Source of the DNA: CAXMRP01 sp965216515
GTDB lineage: Bacteria; Pseudomonadota; Alphaproteobacteria; Rhizobiales; Afifellaceae
Reading direction: 5' to 3'
Assembly (NCBI GenBank): GCA_965216515.1
Contig: OZ244173.1
Span: forward strand, 992,001-1,056,000
Length of the DNA stretch: 64,000 nucleotides
Below, piece by piece: positions 14,310-22,888 of this stretch. A model generated the notes under the pieces. That model was not told where the DNA came from. It saw only the letters and a list, made by a program, of their open reading frames with translations, and searched no databases. The first letter of the stretch is position 1; every line of letters starts with the position of its first letter. A program made the translations under genes and the position numbers.

Positions 14310-14335
14310 GGCAAGTTCCTTTCACAAAACTTGCC
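14310..14335 (-). promoter_or_regulatory. 5' UTR hairpin presenting the ribosome-binding site
   Basis: Directly before the ATG of the BA14K-like gene, a perfect 8-bp stem (GGCAAGTT / AACTTGCC) encloses a 10-nt loop carrying AAAGG, the start of the Shine-Dalgarno AAAGGA. The last stem base is adjacent to the start codon, so stem stability should influence translation. Confidence 0.6.
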
Positions 14336-14702
14336 CCCTCGCATCGTTCCGAGTATCGCGTTGCCGTTGAACTTGCGCGTCCAATCCGTATCAACACGAA
14401 CCCACCCCGCTTGTATTTAGGGCACGATTCCCTCATGTGCAAACAGGTTCTGCGTTGCTGTCGCGCAATTGTATCAAAATGATGGCGGATCGCTGCGGGG
14501 CGAAGGAACGCCCGCGTTCACCAGCCTTCGCCACAACCGCCCGCACGTCCGGCGCGCCGATCCGGCCGGCGGACACCGCACCGCGGCGCTCGGGAGCAGG
14601 ATTACGCCAAAATCATCGAAACCATGGTTGGAATCCACCGCTGCGGCACTGGGGACTTCGCAACCTCAGCAATCAATGGTAACAGGGATTTAGCCTGCTA
14701 TC
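14336..14702. other. Gene-free stretch between BA14K-like gene and tRNA-Thr
   Basis: About 370 nt with no convincing coding sequence; the short frames here have no ribosome-binding site or recognisable product. It should hold the promoter of the BA14K-like gene on the minus strand and that of tRNA-Thr on the plus strand. I could not identify a clear -10/-35 pair. Confidence 0.5.
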
Positions 14703-14778
14703 GCCGGTTTAGCTCAGTTGGTAGAGCATCTGATTTGTAATCAGAAGGTCGTGGGTTCGAGCCCCTCAGCCGGCACCA
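14703..14778 (+). tRNA. tRNA-Thr (TGT anticodon)
   Basis: 76 nt including encoded CCA. The acceptor GCCGGTT pairs with the 3' arm of CAGCCGGC; the anticodon stem TCTGA..TCAGA encloses TTTGTAA, anticodon TGT. The T-arm has GGTTCGAGCC. No integrase or direct-repeat copy of its 3' end was seen nearby, so it is not evidently an attachment site in use. Confidence 0.97.
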
Positions 14779-14822
14779 GCTTCGCCCGGGCCCTTGTCGA
14801 TCTTTTCCGCATCGTTTGAACA

Positions 14823-14844
14823 GGGGCGGGCATGCCCCCGCCCC
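14823..14844 (+). terminator. GC hairpin downstream of tRNA-Thr
   Basis: An 8-bp stem (GGGGCGGG / CCCGCCCC) with a 6-nt loop lies 45 nt after the tRNA. Only GTTT follows at a distance, so it is a weak candidate for an intrinsic terminator or 3' processing barrier. Confidence 0.35.
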
Positions 14845-15048
14845 CGGCCGGTTTCCATCCGGCATCCGCGTGATTTCGCGTCACGTCCGCGGATTCGGCC
14901 ACCGCCAGACGGATCGATTGGATCAACCGGCTTGAACGGCGCGCCTTACCGGGCCGACCGGTGTTATCCGGACCGCTTGCTGGCAATTCACGCGACCGGC
15001 TGTTAGGAACATTGATCCGGCGATGAGCAACAAAAGCGCCGTAAATCT

Positions 15049-15079
15049 GAGGGGAAATACGAAAACCGAGGGGAAATAC
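15049..15079 (+). repeat. 12-bp direct repeat duplicating a ribosome-binding site
   Basis: GAGGGGAAATAC occurs twice, 7 nt apart (19-nt period). The second copy supplies the Shine-Dalgarno just before the ATG of the binding-protein gene; the first is a spare copy about 20 nt further upstream. Confidence 0.75.
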
Positions 15080-15080
15080 A

Positions 15081-15935
15081 ATGGGAATCCGAAAATTCGC
15101 CGCAGCCGTTATCGCCGGTCTGATCTGTACCGGCACGACCGCGACGGGAAGCTTTGCCGCGAACTGCGCCGATGCGCCGGATCTGCTGGAAGAGATTCAA
15201 AAACGCGGCAAAATCCGGATCGGCTGGATTAATTCGAAACCATATCAGTTCCGCAATGAAAAGGGCGAATTGGAAGGCGTGCTTGTCAATGCCGCCAAGA
15301 TGCTGACCGAAGACCTGCTGAGCGTCGAGGCGGAATGGGTGGAGGCGAAGTGGGATACCTTCATCGCCGGCTTGCAGGCAAACAAGTACGATGTCGTCAT
15401 CTCCAACGTTGCCCGACGCCCGAACCGGGCCGTATCGGTCTGGTTCACCAAGCCGTGGATCATCGGTTATCAGAGCTTCCTTGTCCGCAAGGACAAGAAC
15501 ATACGCACACTCGCCGATCTCGATCAGGATGGCAGTACGGTGGTTGTGCGGCTGGGCAGCGCGGCTGATATCACATACACCGAAAACAGCCCCGATTTCT
15601 TCCGGAGCGCCGACATCAAGCAACTTGCGCCACCGGCTCTGCCGGAACAGGAAGTTGCCGCCGGCAGGGCGATCGCCTGGGGCGCCGGCATGACGGAAAC
15701 CCAGCAGGTCGCCCGGGCCAATCCGGACTGGGCCGAGGCAATCGTCCTGCCCGAGACGCCACGTTCGGTCGGCGCCGGATTTGTACTGCCACAATGCCAG
15801 CATAACCTTCTGCATTACATGAATATTTTCGTCGACACCCTGATCGAGACCCAGTTCATGGTGAAGCAGGCGGAACTCTATCCCGACCTGGTGCTTGGCG
15901 CTGTCGTTGAACCGACACGATTGATGGCGGATTAG
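15081..15935 (+). CDS. Amino-acid-type ABC transporter substrate-binding protein (SBP_bac_3)
   Basis: 284-aa periplasmic receptor. The signal peptide covers residues 1-27 (FAAAVIAGLICTGTTATGSFA). The mature part has the family-3 fold: LLEEIQKRGKIRIGWINSKP, then GVLVNAAKMLTEDLL, YDVVISNVARRPNRA and RLGSAADITYTE. Family 3 proteins bind polar amino acids, opines and related small solutes; the ligand cannot be read from sequence. It heads a set with a permease, an ATPase and catabolic enzymes, which suggests that the ligand feeds those enzymes. The start is set by a strong, duplicated Shine-Dalgarno. Confidence 0.9.
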   Translation: MGIRKFAAAVIAGLICTGTTATGSFAANCADAPDLLEEIQKRGKIRIGWINSKPYQFRNEKGELEGVLVNAAKMLTEDLLSVEAEWVEAKWDTFIAGLQANKYDVVISNVARRPNRAVSVWFTKPWIIGYQSFLVRKDKNIRTLADLDQDGSTVVVRLGSAADITYTENSPDFFRSADIKQLAPPALPEQEVAAGRAIAWGAGMTETQQVARANPDWAEAIVLPETPRSVGAGFVLPQCQHNLLHYMNIFVDTLIETQFMVKQAELYPDLVLGAVVEPTRLMAD

Positions 15936-15961
15936 CCGGACGCCGGTCTTTTGATGCTTGA

Positions 15962-15990
15962 GCCGGCGCGTCTCCCGTAAGCGCGCCGGC
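15962..15990 (+). promoter_or_regulatory. Hairpin between binding-protein and permease genes
   Basis: A 9-bp stem (GCCGGCGCG / CGCGCCGGC) with an 11-nt loop fills the 69-nt gap. Such structures in ABC operons often protect the upstream transcript so that the binding protein outnumbers the permease; that role is inferred. No T-run follows. Confidence 0.5.
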
Positions 15991-16004
15991 AACGTCGGAA
16001 TCCC

Positions 16005-16739
16005 ATGGACTACCAATTCCGCTTCGATATCGTCTGGAACAACTTCGGCGTTCTGCTGCAGGGGCTGCAAAACACCATCCTGCTGTCGATCCTGACGATG
16101 ATCTTTGGCACGATCATCGGCCTCACGATCGCCATTGTCAGGCTGCGCGCCAAGCGGATCGTTGCGCTCCCGGCCATTGTCTATGTCGAAGTGTTTCGCG
16201 GCACGCCGGCGCTGGTTCAGATCGTCTGGATCTATTACTGCCTGCCGATCATCCTCGGCATCGAAATGAGCGCCCTTGTGTCGCTGGTCGTGGCCATGGC
16301 GCTCAATGCCGGTGCCTACCTGTCGGAAGTTTTCCGCGCCGGAATTCAGGCGATCGACCGGGGCCACCTGGATGCCGCCCGCGCGCTGGGTTTTCGGCCG
16401 GGTCAGGTAACGCGCCGGATTGTCGTGCCGCAGGCCTCCTACCGGATGATCCCGGCGATCGGCAATGTCTTCATTTCGGCGATCAAGCTCTCGTCTCTGT
16501 GTTCGGTGCTGGGCATGTCGGAACTGATGTACCAGGGACAAATCATCATCGCCAATTTCTTCCGGCCGATCGAGGTCTTCACTGTGGTGGCGGTGATTTA
16601 CCTGGTTCTCACCTACTCGACTTCGCTGGCCCTCACCTATCTTGAATGGCGACTTGCCTGGGTCAAACGCGATCGCACCGGATTCTGGCAGCAGTTCCGG
16701 GACATGCGGGTTTCGATATTTCGCCTCAGGCCGGAGTGA
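16005..16739 (+). CDS. Amino-acid-type ABC transporter permease (HisM/GlnP class)
   Basis: 244-aa inner-membrane permease with about five hydrophobic segments, starting at NNFGVLLQGLQNTILLSILT. The cytoplasmic EAA loop is clear: GIQAIDRGHLDAARALGF (residues about 109-126). It probably acts as a homodimer, since only one permease gene is present. Its stop overlaps the start of the ATPase gene. Confidence 0.92.
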   Translation: MDYQFRFDIVWNNFGVLLQGLQNTILLSILTMIFGTIIGLTIAIVRLRAKRIVALPAIVYVEVFRGTPALVQIVWIYYCLPIILGIEMSALVSLVVAMALNAGAYLSEVFRAGIQAIDRGHLDAARALGFRPGQVTRRIVVPQASYRMIPAIGNVFISAIKLSSLCSVLGMSELMYQGQIIIANFFRPIEVFTVVAVIYLVLTYSTSLALTYLEWRLAWVKRDRTGFWQQFRDMRVSIFRLRPE

Positions 16740-17533
16740 ACACATTGGATGCAACCGGCGCGGCAGCGACATCAGCGATATCGATCGAAAACCTGCACAA
16801 GGCGTTCGGCAGCCAGTCGGTGTTATGCGGCATTGACTGCGATGTCGCGGTCGGCGAAGTCATCTGTTTGATCGGCTCGTCCGGGTCGGGCAAGAGCACA
16901 CTGCTTCGGTGCATCAACCGGCTGGAAACGCCCGACGACGGTACCGTGCGGGTCCGCGGCGAGACAATCGGCTTTGTGACCGATGCAAACGGCAGGCTTC
17001 GGCCGGCCGATCAGGCAACGCTCGCCCGGCAGCGCAGCCACATTGGCTATGTCTTCCAGCACTTCAATTTGTGGCCCCACCGCACCGCGATCGGCAATGT
17101 CGCCGAAGCGCTGATGGTGGTGAAGCGCATGGGGCGCGAGGACGCATATGGCCGCGCCGGCGACCAACTGGCCAAGGTCGGCCTTGAGAGCAAGCTGGAC
17201 GACTATCCGTCGACCCTCTCTGGCGGTGAGCAGCAGCGCGTGGCGATCGCCCGGATGCTGGCCATGGAGCCCGATGTGCTGTTGTTTGACGAGCCGACAT
17301 CCGCGCTCGACCCGGAACGGGTGGTCGAAGTGATCGACGTGATGCGGAAACTGGCTGCCGAGGGCAACACCATGATGATCGCGACCCACGAAATGAGCTT
17401 TGCCCGGGACACATCCGACCGGGTCATGTTTCTCGACGATGGCAAGATCGCCGAGGAAGGACCTACGGCGGATTTTTTTGCCGCGCCAAAACTGGATCGC
17501 ACCAAGGCCTTTCTGCAACGCATGTTGCGCTAA
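16736..17533 (+). CDS. Amino-acid-type ABC transporter ATP-binding protein
   Basis: 265-aa ATPase that powers the importer. Walker A GSSGSGKS (residues 47-54), Q-loop VFQHFNLWPH, signature LSGGEQQR, Walker B LLFDEP and switch His (ATHEMS) are all intact. The frame is open upstream through the permease gene; the GTG overlapping the permease stop (GTGA) is chosen, as is usual for coupled ABC genes, and gives VNTLDATGAAATSAISIENL. Confidence 0.92.
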   Translation: MNTLDATGAAATSAISIENLHKAFGSQSVLCGIDCDVAVGEVICLIGSSGSGKSTLLRCINRLETPDDGTVRVRGETIGFVTDANGRLRPADQATLARQRSHIGYVFQHFNLWPHRTAIGNVAEALMVVKRMGREDAYGRAGDQLAKVGLESKLDDYPSTLSGGEQQRVAIARMLAMEPDVLLFDEPTSALDPERVVEVIDVMRKLAAEGNTMMIATHEMSFARDTSDRVMFLDDGKIAEEGPTADFFAAPKLDRTKAFLQRMLR

Positions 17534-17588
17534 CCGGCGCCGTCACGCCGATCCCGCCGCCACCGGCCATCGAAAAGGGCCCGTTCCC

Positions 17589-19001
17589 ATGCACCAACCC
17601 GCTCCTCCCGAACATGCACTAGCAGATTATGTTGCCTCGCTGACCTTTGGTGATATCGATGCCGAAGCCCGCCAGCGCCTTGCGGATATCGTCCTCGACG
17701 CCATCGGCGTGGCGATCGGCGCCCATGCTGCCCGTCAAGCCTCCGGAATGATCGCCGAGGATCTCGGATTCGCCAATAGCCGGTTCGATGCGCACGGGGC
17801 CGCGACGCTATGGTCCGGCCGGGGAAAGGGCGCCGCCGATGTGGTGGCCGCCTGCAACGGCACATATGCCGAAGTCCTCGATTTTCAGGACACGATCGTC
17901 GATCCCCGCAACAACGGCCATGCCGCAGTCACGATCGTCCCGGCTGCACTGGCGGTCGCCGAACGCCAGGGTGTGGCCGGCGCCGAACTGCTGACAGCGG
18001 TGGGAGCCGGCCTGGAGGTTACGATCGCCATTCTGCGCTGCGTCGGTCGGGCGCATCGGGCCGAAGGCCGCGGCTTCAGGACGACGAGTATTGCGGCCCC
18101 GGTCGGTGCGGCAGCGGCCTGCGCGAAACTTCTGGGTCTTGACCGAACCGGCATATTGAGCGCGATGGGTCTAGCCGGTGCCTGCGCCCCGAACGGCCTG
18201 ATGCCGTCACTGTCGCCGACCAACGGTACATTCGGTATGGACAAGGACTGGGTTAACGGTCTGGCCGCGCAATTGGCTGTCAACAGTGCCGATCTTGCGG
18301 CCCGCGGGATGACCGCCAGTGACCGGGTCATAACCGGCGATCGCGGCATTGCGGCAAGTCACGGTCATGGCGACATACAGCCGCTCCGCGCGCCTTCGCG
18401 CGGATTGCCGAACCTGCCGGCGGTCGCATTGAAACGATATGCCGCGTGTTATGGCGTCCATACGGCGATGGAAGCGGCATCGGCCCTTCTCGCCGACAAC
18501 GGGATCGATCCGGACGCTGTCGAAAACGTCACCGTCGGCGTGAAATCGGACAGCACGACAACGCTGGCCGGTCGGACGATCGCCAATCACATGGCCGCGC
18601 GGTTCAGTTTGCCCTACGCGGTCGCATCGGCGATGAAGCGCGGCGGCGCATCCATGCACGACTTTGATGAACCGGCGATCCACGATCCCGACATCCTTGC
18701 CTATATGGACCGCATCGCGATTGTGGCCGATCCGGAATTGACTGATTTTCATACCCAAACCGGCGGATTTCCCGCTCGGGTGGCACTTCGGGCAAACGGC
18801 AAAACCCATTCCCGCCGCATCGACTATCCCCTCGGGTCCCATCAGCGTCCCATGTCCAGGGCCGATCTGGAAACCAAGTTTTGCGAACTCACCAACGGCC
18901 ACTGGCCTCTGGAACGCCGCAAACGGGTATTTGCGGCCCTGGCCGATATGCAATCGATGGGCGATGTCAGCATCATTTCCGGATTGCTGAACACGCAATA
19001 G
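17589..19001 (+). CDS. MmgE/PrpD family protein
   Basis: 470-aa member of the MmgE/PrpD family, whose known members include 2-methylcitrate dehydratase, cis-aconitate decarboxylase and a tertiary hydroxybutyrolactam-type hydrolase. Residues near the N-terminus (RLADIVLDAIGVAIGAH) and the helical core (FQDTIVDPRNNGHAAVTIVP, then VGAAAACAKLLGLD) match. The second domain contains LKRYAACYGVHTAMEAA. It lies 55 nt after the ABC ATPase on the same strand, so it probably acts on the imported compound. The substrate is unknown, and naming it 2-methylcitrate dehydratase would not be justified without prpB/prpC. Confidence 0.85.
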   Translation: MHQPAPPEHALADYVASLTFGDIDAEARQRLADIVLDAIGVAIGAHAARQASGMIAEDLGFANSRFDAHGAATLWSGRGKGAADVVAACNGTYAEVLDFQDTIVDPRNNGHAAVTIVPAALAVAERQGVAGAELLTAVGAGLEVTIAILRCVGRAHRAEGRGFRTTSIAAPVGAAAACAKLLGLDRTGILSAMGLAGACAPNGLMPSLSPTNGTFGMDKDWVNGLAAQLAVNSADLAARGMTASDRVITGDRGIAASHGHGDIQPLRAPSRGLPNLPAVALKRYAACYGVHTAMEAASALLADNGIDPDAVENVTVGVKSDSTTTLAGRTIANHMAARFSLPYAVASAMKRGGASMHDFDEPAIHDPDILAYMDRIAIVADPELTDFHTQTGGFPARVALRANGKTHSRRIDYPLGSHQRPMSRADLETKFCELTNGHWPLERRKRVFAALADMQSMGDVSIISGLLNTQ

Positions 19002-19125
19002 CCGGACCGCCCGATCAGGCGGCATGCACCTGCCCGCCTGTCTCCGTCCTGTTGAATCGTGTTGGACCCTGTCCGCGCGATAAGATACCTGTGCCATTCA
19101 TCCACGGTACGGGGAGCGCACCAAC

Positions 19126-19917
19126 GTGACGGATCGATTTGCGGAAAAAACGGTGATCATTACCGGAGGCGCACTGGGCATCGGCGCAGCGACAGCCCTG
19201 GCGTTCGCCCGCGAAGGCGCAAATGTCACGGTGATGGACGTCAACGACGGCGCCGGCAGCAGGATCGTCGCCGACATGGATAACCTGCCCGGCAGGGGAT
19301 TGTTTGTTGCAGCCGACGCAGGCACCGCAACGGGCTGCCAAACTGCCGTCGACGCGACGTTCGATCGTTTCGGCGGCATTGATATCCTGTTCAACAATGT
19401 TGGAATCCAGCCGCCGGATTCATATGTCGACGCCGTCGGGTTGCCGGAGGACACTTGGGACCGGATCATTGCCGTAAACCTGAAAAGCAGGTTTCTGATG
19501 GCGAAGTTCTGTGTTCCGCACATGCGCCGGGCCGGTGGTGGCGTCATGATTTCCAGCGCCAGCGTCCAGGGCCTTCAGTCCGCCCGGCATGTGGCCGCCT
19601 ATGCCGCGAGCAAAGGCGGCGATCTGTCGCTCGTGCGCCAAATGGCGCTTGATTTCGCGCCAGATAACATCCGGGTCGTTGCAATAAATCCCGGCACGAT
19701 CGACACGCCACTCGTGCGCAATGCCATTTCGGCCGCCGGCGGCGACGCCGAAACCGCAATGGCGGATTTTGCCGGTCTCCATCCGCTGGGCCGGGTCGGC
19801 CTGCCGGAGGATATCGCCGCTGCCGTCTTGTTCCTGGCAAGCGACGAGGCTGCATTCATCACCGGCGAAAGCATTTCCGTCGACGGCGGCCTGATGGCGA
19901 AAGGCGCCTGGGCCTGA
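19126..19917 (+). CDS. SDR family NAD(P)-dependent oxidoreductase
   Basis: 263-aa classical short-chain dehydrogenase. The cofactor loop GGALGIG (residues 14-20) is followed by NNVGIQ, the catalytic Ser in SSASVQGL and YAASKGG (Tyr-x-x-x-Lys). Asp in VMDVND at the end of beta-2 suggests NAD(H) preference. The C-terminus ITGESISVDGGLMAKG is standard. The GTG start has GGGGAG upstream. It is probably part of the ABC/PrpD catabolic set; the substrate is unknown. Confidence 0.9.
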   Translation: MTDRFAEKTVIITGGALGIGAATALAFAREGANVTVMDVNDGAGSRIVADMDNLPGRGLFVAADAGTATGCQTAVDATFDRFGGIDILFNNVGIQPPDSYVDAVGLPEDTWDRIIAVNLKSRFLMAKFCVPHMRRAGGGVMISSASVQGLQSARHVAAYAASKGGDLSLVRQMALDFAPDNIRVVAINPGTIDTPLVRNAISAAGGDAETAMADFAGLHPLGRVGLPEDIAAAVLFLASDEAAFITGESISVDGGLMAKGAWA

Positions 19918-19932
19918 ATTGAGCATGATGCC

Positions 19933-20721
19933 CTAGGGCATCAGCATGCCGCCGTTTACCTCAAGGATTTGGCCGATCATGTAGCCGCTGAGCGCATCAG
20001 AGGCCAAAAAGAGGTAAGCGCCGACGCAATCGTCCGCAACACCGGCGCGACCTTGCGGAATACCGGAGATTGCCGCTGCGAATTGCTCCGGCGTCGAATA
20101 CCGCTCGTGAAACGGCGTGGCGATGAATCCCGGAGCCACGGCATTCACCCGGATACCATCGCCGATAAATTCCTTTGCCATGCCCTTGGTCACCGTGGAG
20201 ACAAATCCCTTGGCGGATGCGTAAACGCCGGCACCGCCGCTGCCGCCGTTTCGCGCCGCCACCGACGTCGTGTTGATAATGAAGCCGCCACTGCCCTTCA
20301 TGTGCCGATAGGCGGTCCGGCTCGCCGCAATCACCGACCGGCAGTTGAGATCGATCACCGCATCGAACTGCACATCCGTCAAATCCGCATAGTCGACACG
20401 TCCGAGCATCAGTCCGGCATTGTTGATCAGTCCGTCCAGCGCGCCGAAATGATCGGCGGTGTCGTTGACGATCCGTTCCACATTTGCCGAATCGGAGACG
20501 TCACCCCTGACGAGAAAAACATCGCCACCCCGATCCTTCATCTCGCCAGCCAGCTTTTCCGCTGCCTCGGCACTGGAATGATAGTGGATAGCGACCCGTG
20601 ATCCCTGCGCCGTGAAGGCGCGCGCCAAAGCCGCGCCGATACCGGTGGATGAACCGGTGATCAGCACCGCCTTGCCAGCCAGATCGGGGATTTTCAGTTC
20701 GCTGGCTTCATTGTTGTTCAT
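19933..20721 (-). CDS. SDR family oxidoreductase (second copy, opposite strand)
   Basis: 262-aa classical SDR. It has TGSSTGIG for cofactor binding (residues about 22-29), NNAGLM, a catalytic Ser in NTTSVAAR and YASAKG. HYHSSAE after beta-2, lacking an acidic residue, suggests NADP(H). The ATG giving MNNNEASELKIPDLAGK is preferred over an upstream in-frame ATG because AAAGGG lies just ahead of it. It converges on the first SDR gene with a 15-nt gap and follows the aldo/keto reductase gene on the same strand. Confidence 0.9.
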   Translation of the reverse strand: MNNNEASELKIPDLAGKAVLITGSSTGIGAALARAFTAQGSRVAIHYHSSAEAAEKLAGEMKDRGGDVFLVRGDVSDSANVERIVNDTADHFGALDGLINNAGLMLGRVDYADLTDVQFDAVIDLNCRSVIAASRTAYRHMKGSGGFIINTTSVAARNGGSGGAGVYASAKGFVSTVTKGMAKEFIGDGIRVNAVAPGFIATPFHERYSTPEQFAAAISGIPQGRAGVADDCVGAYLFLASDALSGYMIGQILEVNGGMLMP

Positions 20722-20811
20722 GTTCGACCCTTTCCTCTTCAACGGCCCGCCGACCTGCACGTCCGCCGTTGTGCTTCGTGCACCCGGCGCGATCCGATCG
20801 TGAATCCCGGA

Positions 20812-21642
20812 TCATGTATCCCACACCGGCGCGACATCGCCGTTCACCAGCCGTCGGCCACTGTCGAGCGCCCTCAGCCTTGCCAATTCCTCACCGGTCA
20901 GTTGAATGGTCTCGGCTGCCAGGTTGCTGACGATGCGCTCGCGCTTGCTGGACGACGGTATGGCGACATGGCCTTCCGCCAACAAAAACGCGATTGCCAC
21001 CTGATCGCCCGTCGCACCGTGCCGGGCGCCGATTTCCGCCAGCATCCGATCATCGGCGACAGCGCCGCGCGCCATCGGACAATATGCGGTTGTCGATATT
21101 CCGGCCGAACGGCAGTAATCCACAATCGGCCGGTTTTGCATGTAGACGTGGATCTCCACCTGATTGGTCGCGATCGTCCGGCCCGCCAACAAGGTCCTTG
21201 CGTCCTCAAGGAGCGGTATCGTGAAGTTCGAGACCCCGATCATCCGCGCCAGTCCCGCCTCATGGATCTCCGCAAGCTGGTCCGTATAGACCGGCATCGG
21301 GTAGCGGTCGTTCGGCGACGGCCAATGGAGGAGCAGGAGATCAACCCGATCGACCCGGAGTTTGCGAAGGCTTTCCTCCACGCTTGGCCGGACCGCGCCG
21401 GGGCGATAATTGTCCGGCGCCACTTTCGTTGTGATGAAAACGTCTTCCCGCGCCAGTCCCGAAGCGGCAATGGCTTTGCCGCAATATTCCTCGTTGCGGT
21501 ACACCTGCGCGGTGTCGATATGCCGGAAGCCGGCTTCCAGCGCCCAGTTGACGCACCGAAGGGCCTCTTCGCCGTTTCGCCTCCACGTCCCATAACCCAG
21601 CGCCGGAATTTCACCGACCGGGGTGTTGATGTTCGCCACCAT
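20812..21642 (-). CDS. Aldo/keto reductase
   Basis: 276-aa AKR-family NADPH-dependent reductase (TIM barrel). The catalytic tetrad is readable: Asp and Tyr in HIDTAQVYRNE, Lys in ITTKVAP and His in LLLHWPSP. IPSSSKRERIVSNL is the family's NADPH-binding stretch. It resembles the 2,5-diketo-gluconate reductase / DkgB group. It lies 90 nt upstream of the second SDR gene, so the two may share a promoter. The substrate is unknown. Confidence 0.9.
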   Translation of the reverse strand: MVANINTPVGEIPALGYGTWRRNGEEALRCVNWALEAGFRHIDTAQVYRNEEYCGKAIAASGLAREDVFITTKVAPDNYRPGAVRPSVEESLRKLRVDRVDLLLLHWPSPNDRYPMPVYTDQLAEIHEAGLARMIGVSNFTIPLLEDARTLLAGRTIATNQVEIHVYMQNRPIVDYCRSAGISTTAYCPMARGAVADDRMLAEIGARHGATGDQVAIAFLLAEGHVAIPSSSKRERIVSNLAAETIQLTGEELARLRALDSGRRLVNGDVAPVWDT

Positions 21643-22195
21643 GTTCTCCAGATCCTTGAAATCATCGCCGGACCGCGCAGCACCCTGCGACTATCGAAAC
21701 CCCGGCGGGTGATATCCTGCGATAGTGCCGGCGCCGGCCAATGGCAAGACGAACCACAAACGCGGGCAACGATCCGGTGCACCCGCGGCGGTGACGGATA
21801 GCGACAACCGTTTTCAGCCTCCAAAAACCTCTCCCTAACACAAATTTGATCTCGCCGTGCCGCTTGCTGCCGCCTATCATCCGTGCCGGACATCCGGCGC
21901 ACCGCTCCGGCCTTCTGATTGTCAGGAACTGGCTAGATATGGTCTGTATTGCCGAATACCCGATGGGAGGAATCAGCCGCCGGGCTGCTCAGCGGGAAAC
22001 CGCCATGTGCGTGGCCGTCCCCTCGCCCGGCGGATCTGGATTGGCCGCCGCAGTTGCACCCGTATGCACGTGCCCCGGCACTGTTGCCCGCCATGCCGCG
22101 CCTGCCGGCGCCCGGGCCGGCATGGTTGACGATGCCGCAATCCTGTGCGCCGGTTCCGCCGGCACCAGACCACCCGTTTGCCACGAGTTACTGCG
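21643..22195. other. 553-nt gene-free region between aldo/keto reductase and carbonic anhydrase
   Basis: Divergent intergenic region. A weak plus-strand frame runs through it and ends in the ATGA that starts the carbonic anhydrase gene, but its sequence is low-complexity Ala/Arg/Pro with no recognisable product. It should hold promoters for both flanking genes; I found no convincing -10/-35 pair or RNA gene. Confidence 0.5.
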
Positions 22196-22888
22196 ATGAC
22201 CGAATCCAAGACGTTTCCCCGCCGCCTGCTGCAAGGTTATACCGCCTTCCGCCGTGGCCGGCTGCCGATCGAGCAATCCCGATATGCCGAACTGGCGGAG
22301 ACCGGTCAGCGGCCGGAAATCATGATTATCGGCTGTTCCGACTCCCGCGTTTCGCCGGAGGTGATATTTGATGCCGGCCCCGGCGAACTGTTCGTCGTCC
22401 GCAATGTCGCCAATCTGGTCCCGCCCTACGCCCCCGACGAGACGACCCATGGCATCTCCGCGGCCATTGAATTCGCCGTTCAGGCGCTTTGCGTCCGCCA
22501 TATCGTCATCCTCGGACACGCCCGCTGCGGCGGCATCCGCGCCTTTGCAGAGAAAAATTCCCCCCTTTCGCCTGGCGATTTCATCGGCAAATGGATCGCG
22601 CTTGTTGAGCCGGCGGCAAAAAAGGCGGGCCCCCGAAACAGTGACGATCCGGCGGCCTATCTGGAAAGGCTGGAAAAGACATCCGTGCTGGCCGCGCTTG
22701 AAAATCTGATGACCTTCCCTTTTGTCCGGGAGGCCGCGCAATCCGGCAGGCTTGCCCTGCATGCAGCCTATTTCGATGTGGCCACGGGCGCGCTTTCGTT
22801 GGGCGACCGCCAAACCGGCGAATTCCGCTTTGCGGACGCCGGGGCGGGATTTGCCCAGACAGATGGTTCGGTTTCGCCGCCGAATTGA
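22196..22888 (+). CDS. Beta-class carbonic anhydrase
   Basis: 230-aa zinc enzyme interconverting CO2 and bicarbonate. Zinc ligands are visible: Cys47 and Asp49 in GCSDSR, His108 and Cys111 in GHARCGG. The frame is open 17 codons upstream, but MTESKTFPRRLLQGY matches the family start. Its TGA overlaps the ATG of the next gene. A gamma-class homologue is encoded about 20 kb downstream. Confidence 0.94.
   Translation: MTESKTFPRRLLQGYTAFRRGRLPIEQSRYAELAETGQRPEIMIIGCSDSRVSPEVIFDAGPGELFVVRNVANLVPPYAPDETTHGISAAIEFAVQALCVRHIVILGHARCGGIRAFAEKNSPLSPGDFIGKWIALVEPAAKKAGPRNSDDPAAYLERLEKTSVLAALENLMTFPFVREAAQSGRLALHAAYFDVATGALSLGDRQTGEFRFADAGAGFAQTDGSVSPPN

Noticed and set aside
14703..14778. tRNA-Thr as an integration site for the downstream ABC/PrpD cluster
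   Set aside because: No integrase and no repeated tRNA 3' end were seen, and codon use looks like the neighbours.
15003..16772. 589-codon minus-strand frame across the ABC transporter genes
   Set aside because: Antisense to a clear receptor and permease; composition is rich in Arg, Asp and His, typical of a shadow frame.
17589..19001. Calling the MmgE/PrpD gene 2-methylcitrate dehydratase (prpD)
   Set aside because: No prpB or prpC nearby, and the family has several unrelated activities.
21846..22199. 117-codon plus-strand frame ending in the carbonic anhydrase ATGA
   Set aside because: The overlap is suggestive, but the sequence has no family, no convincing ribosome-binding site and low-complexity composition; treated as non-coding.
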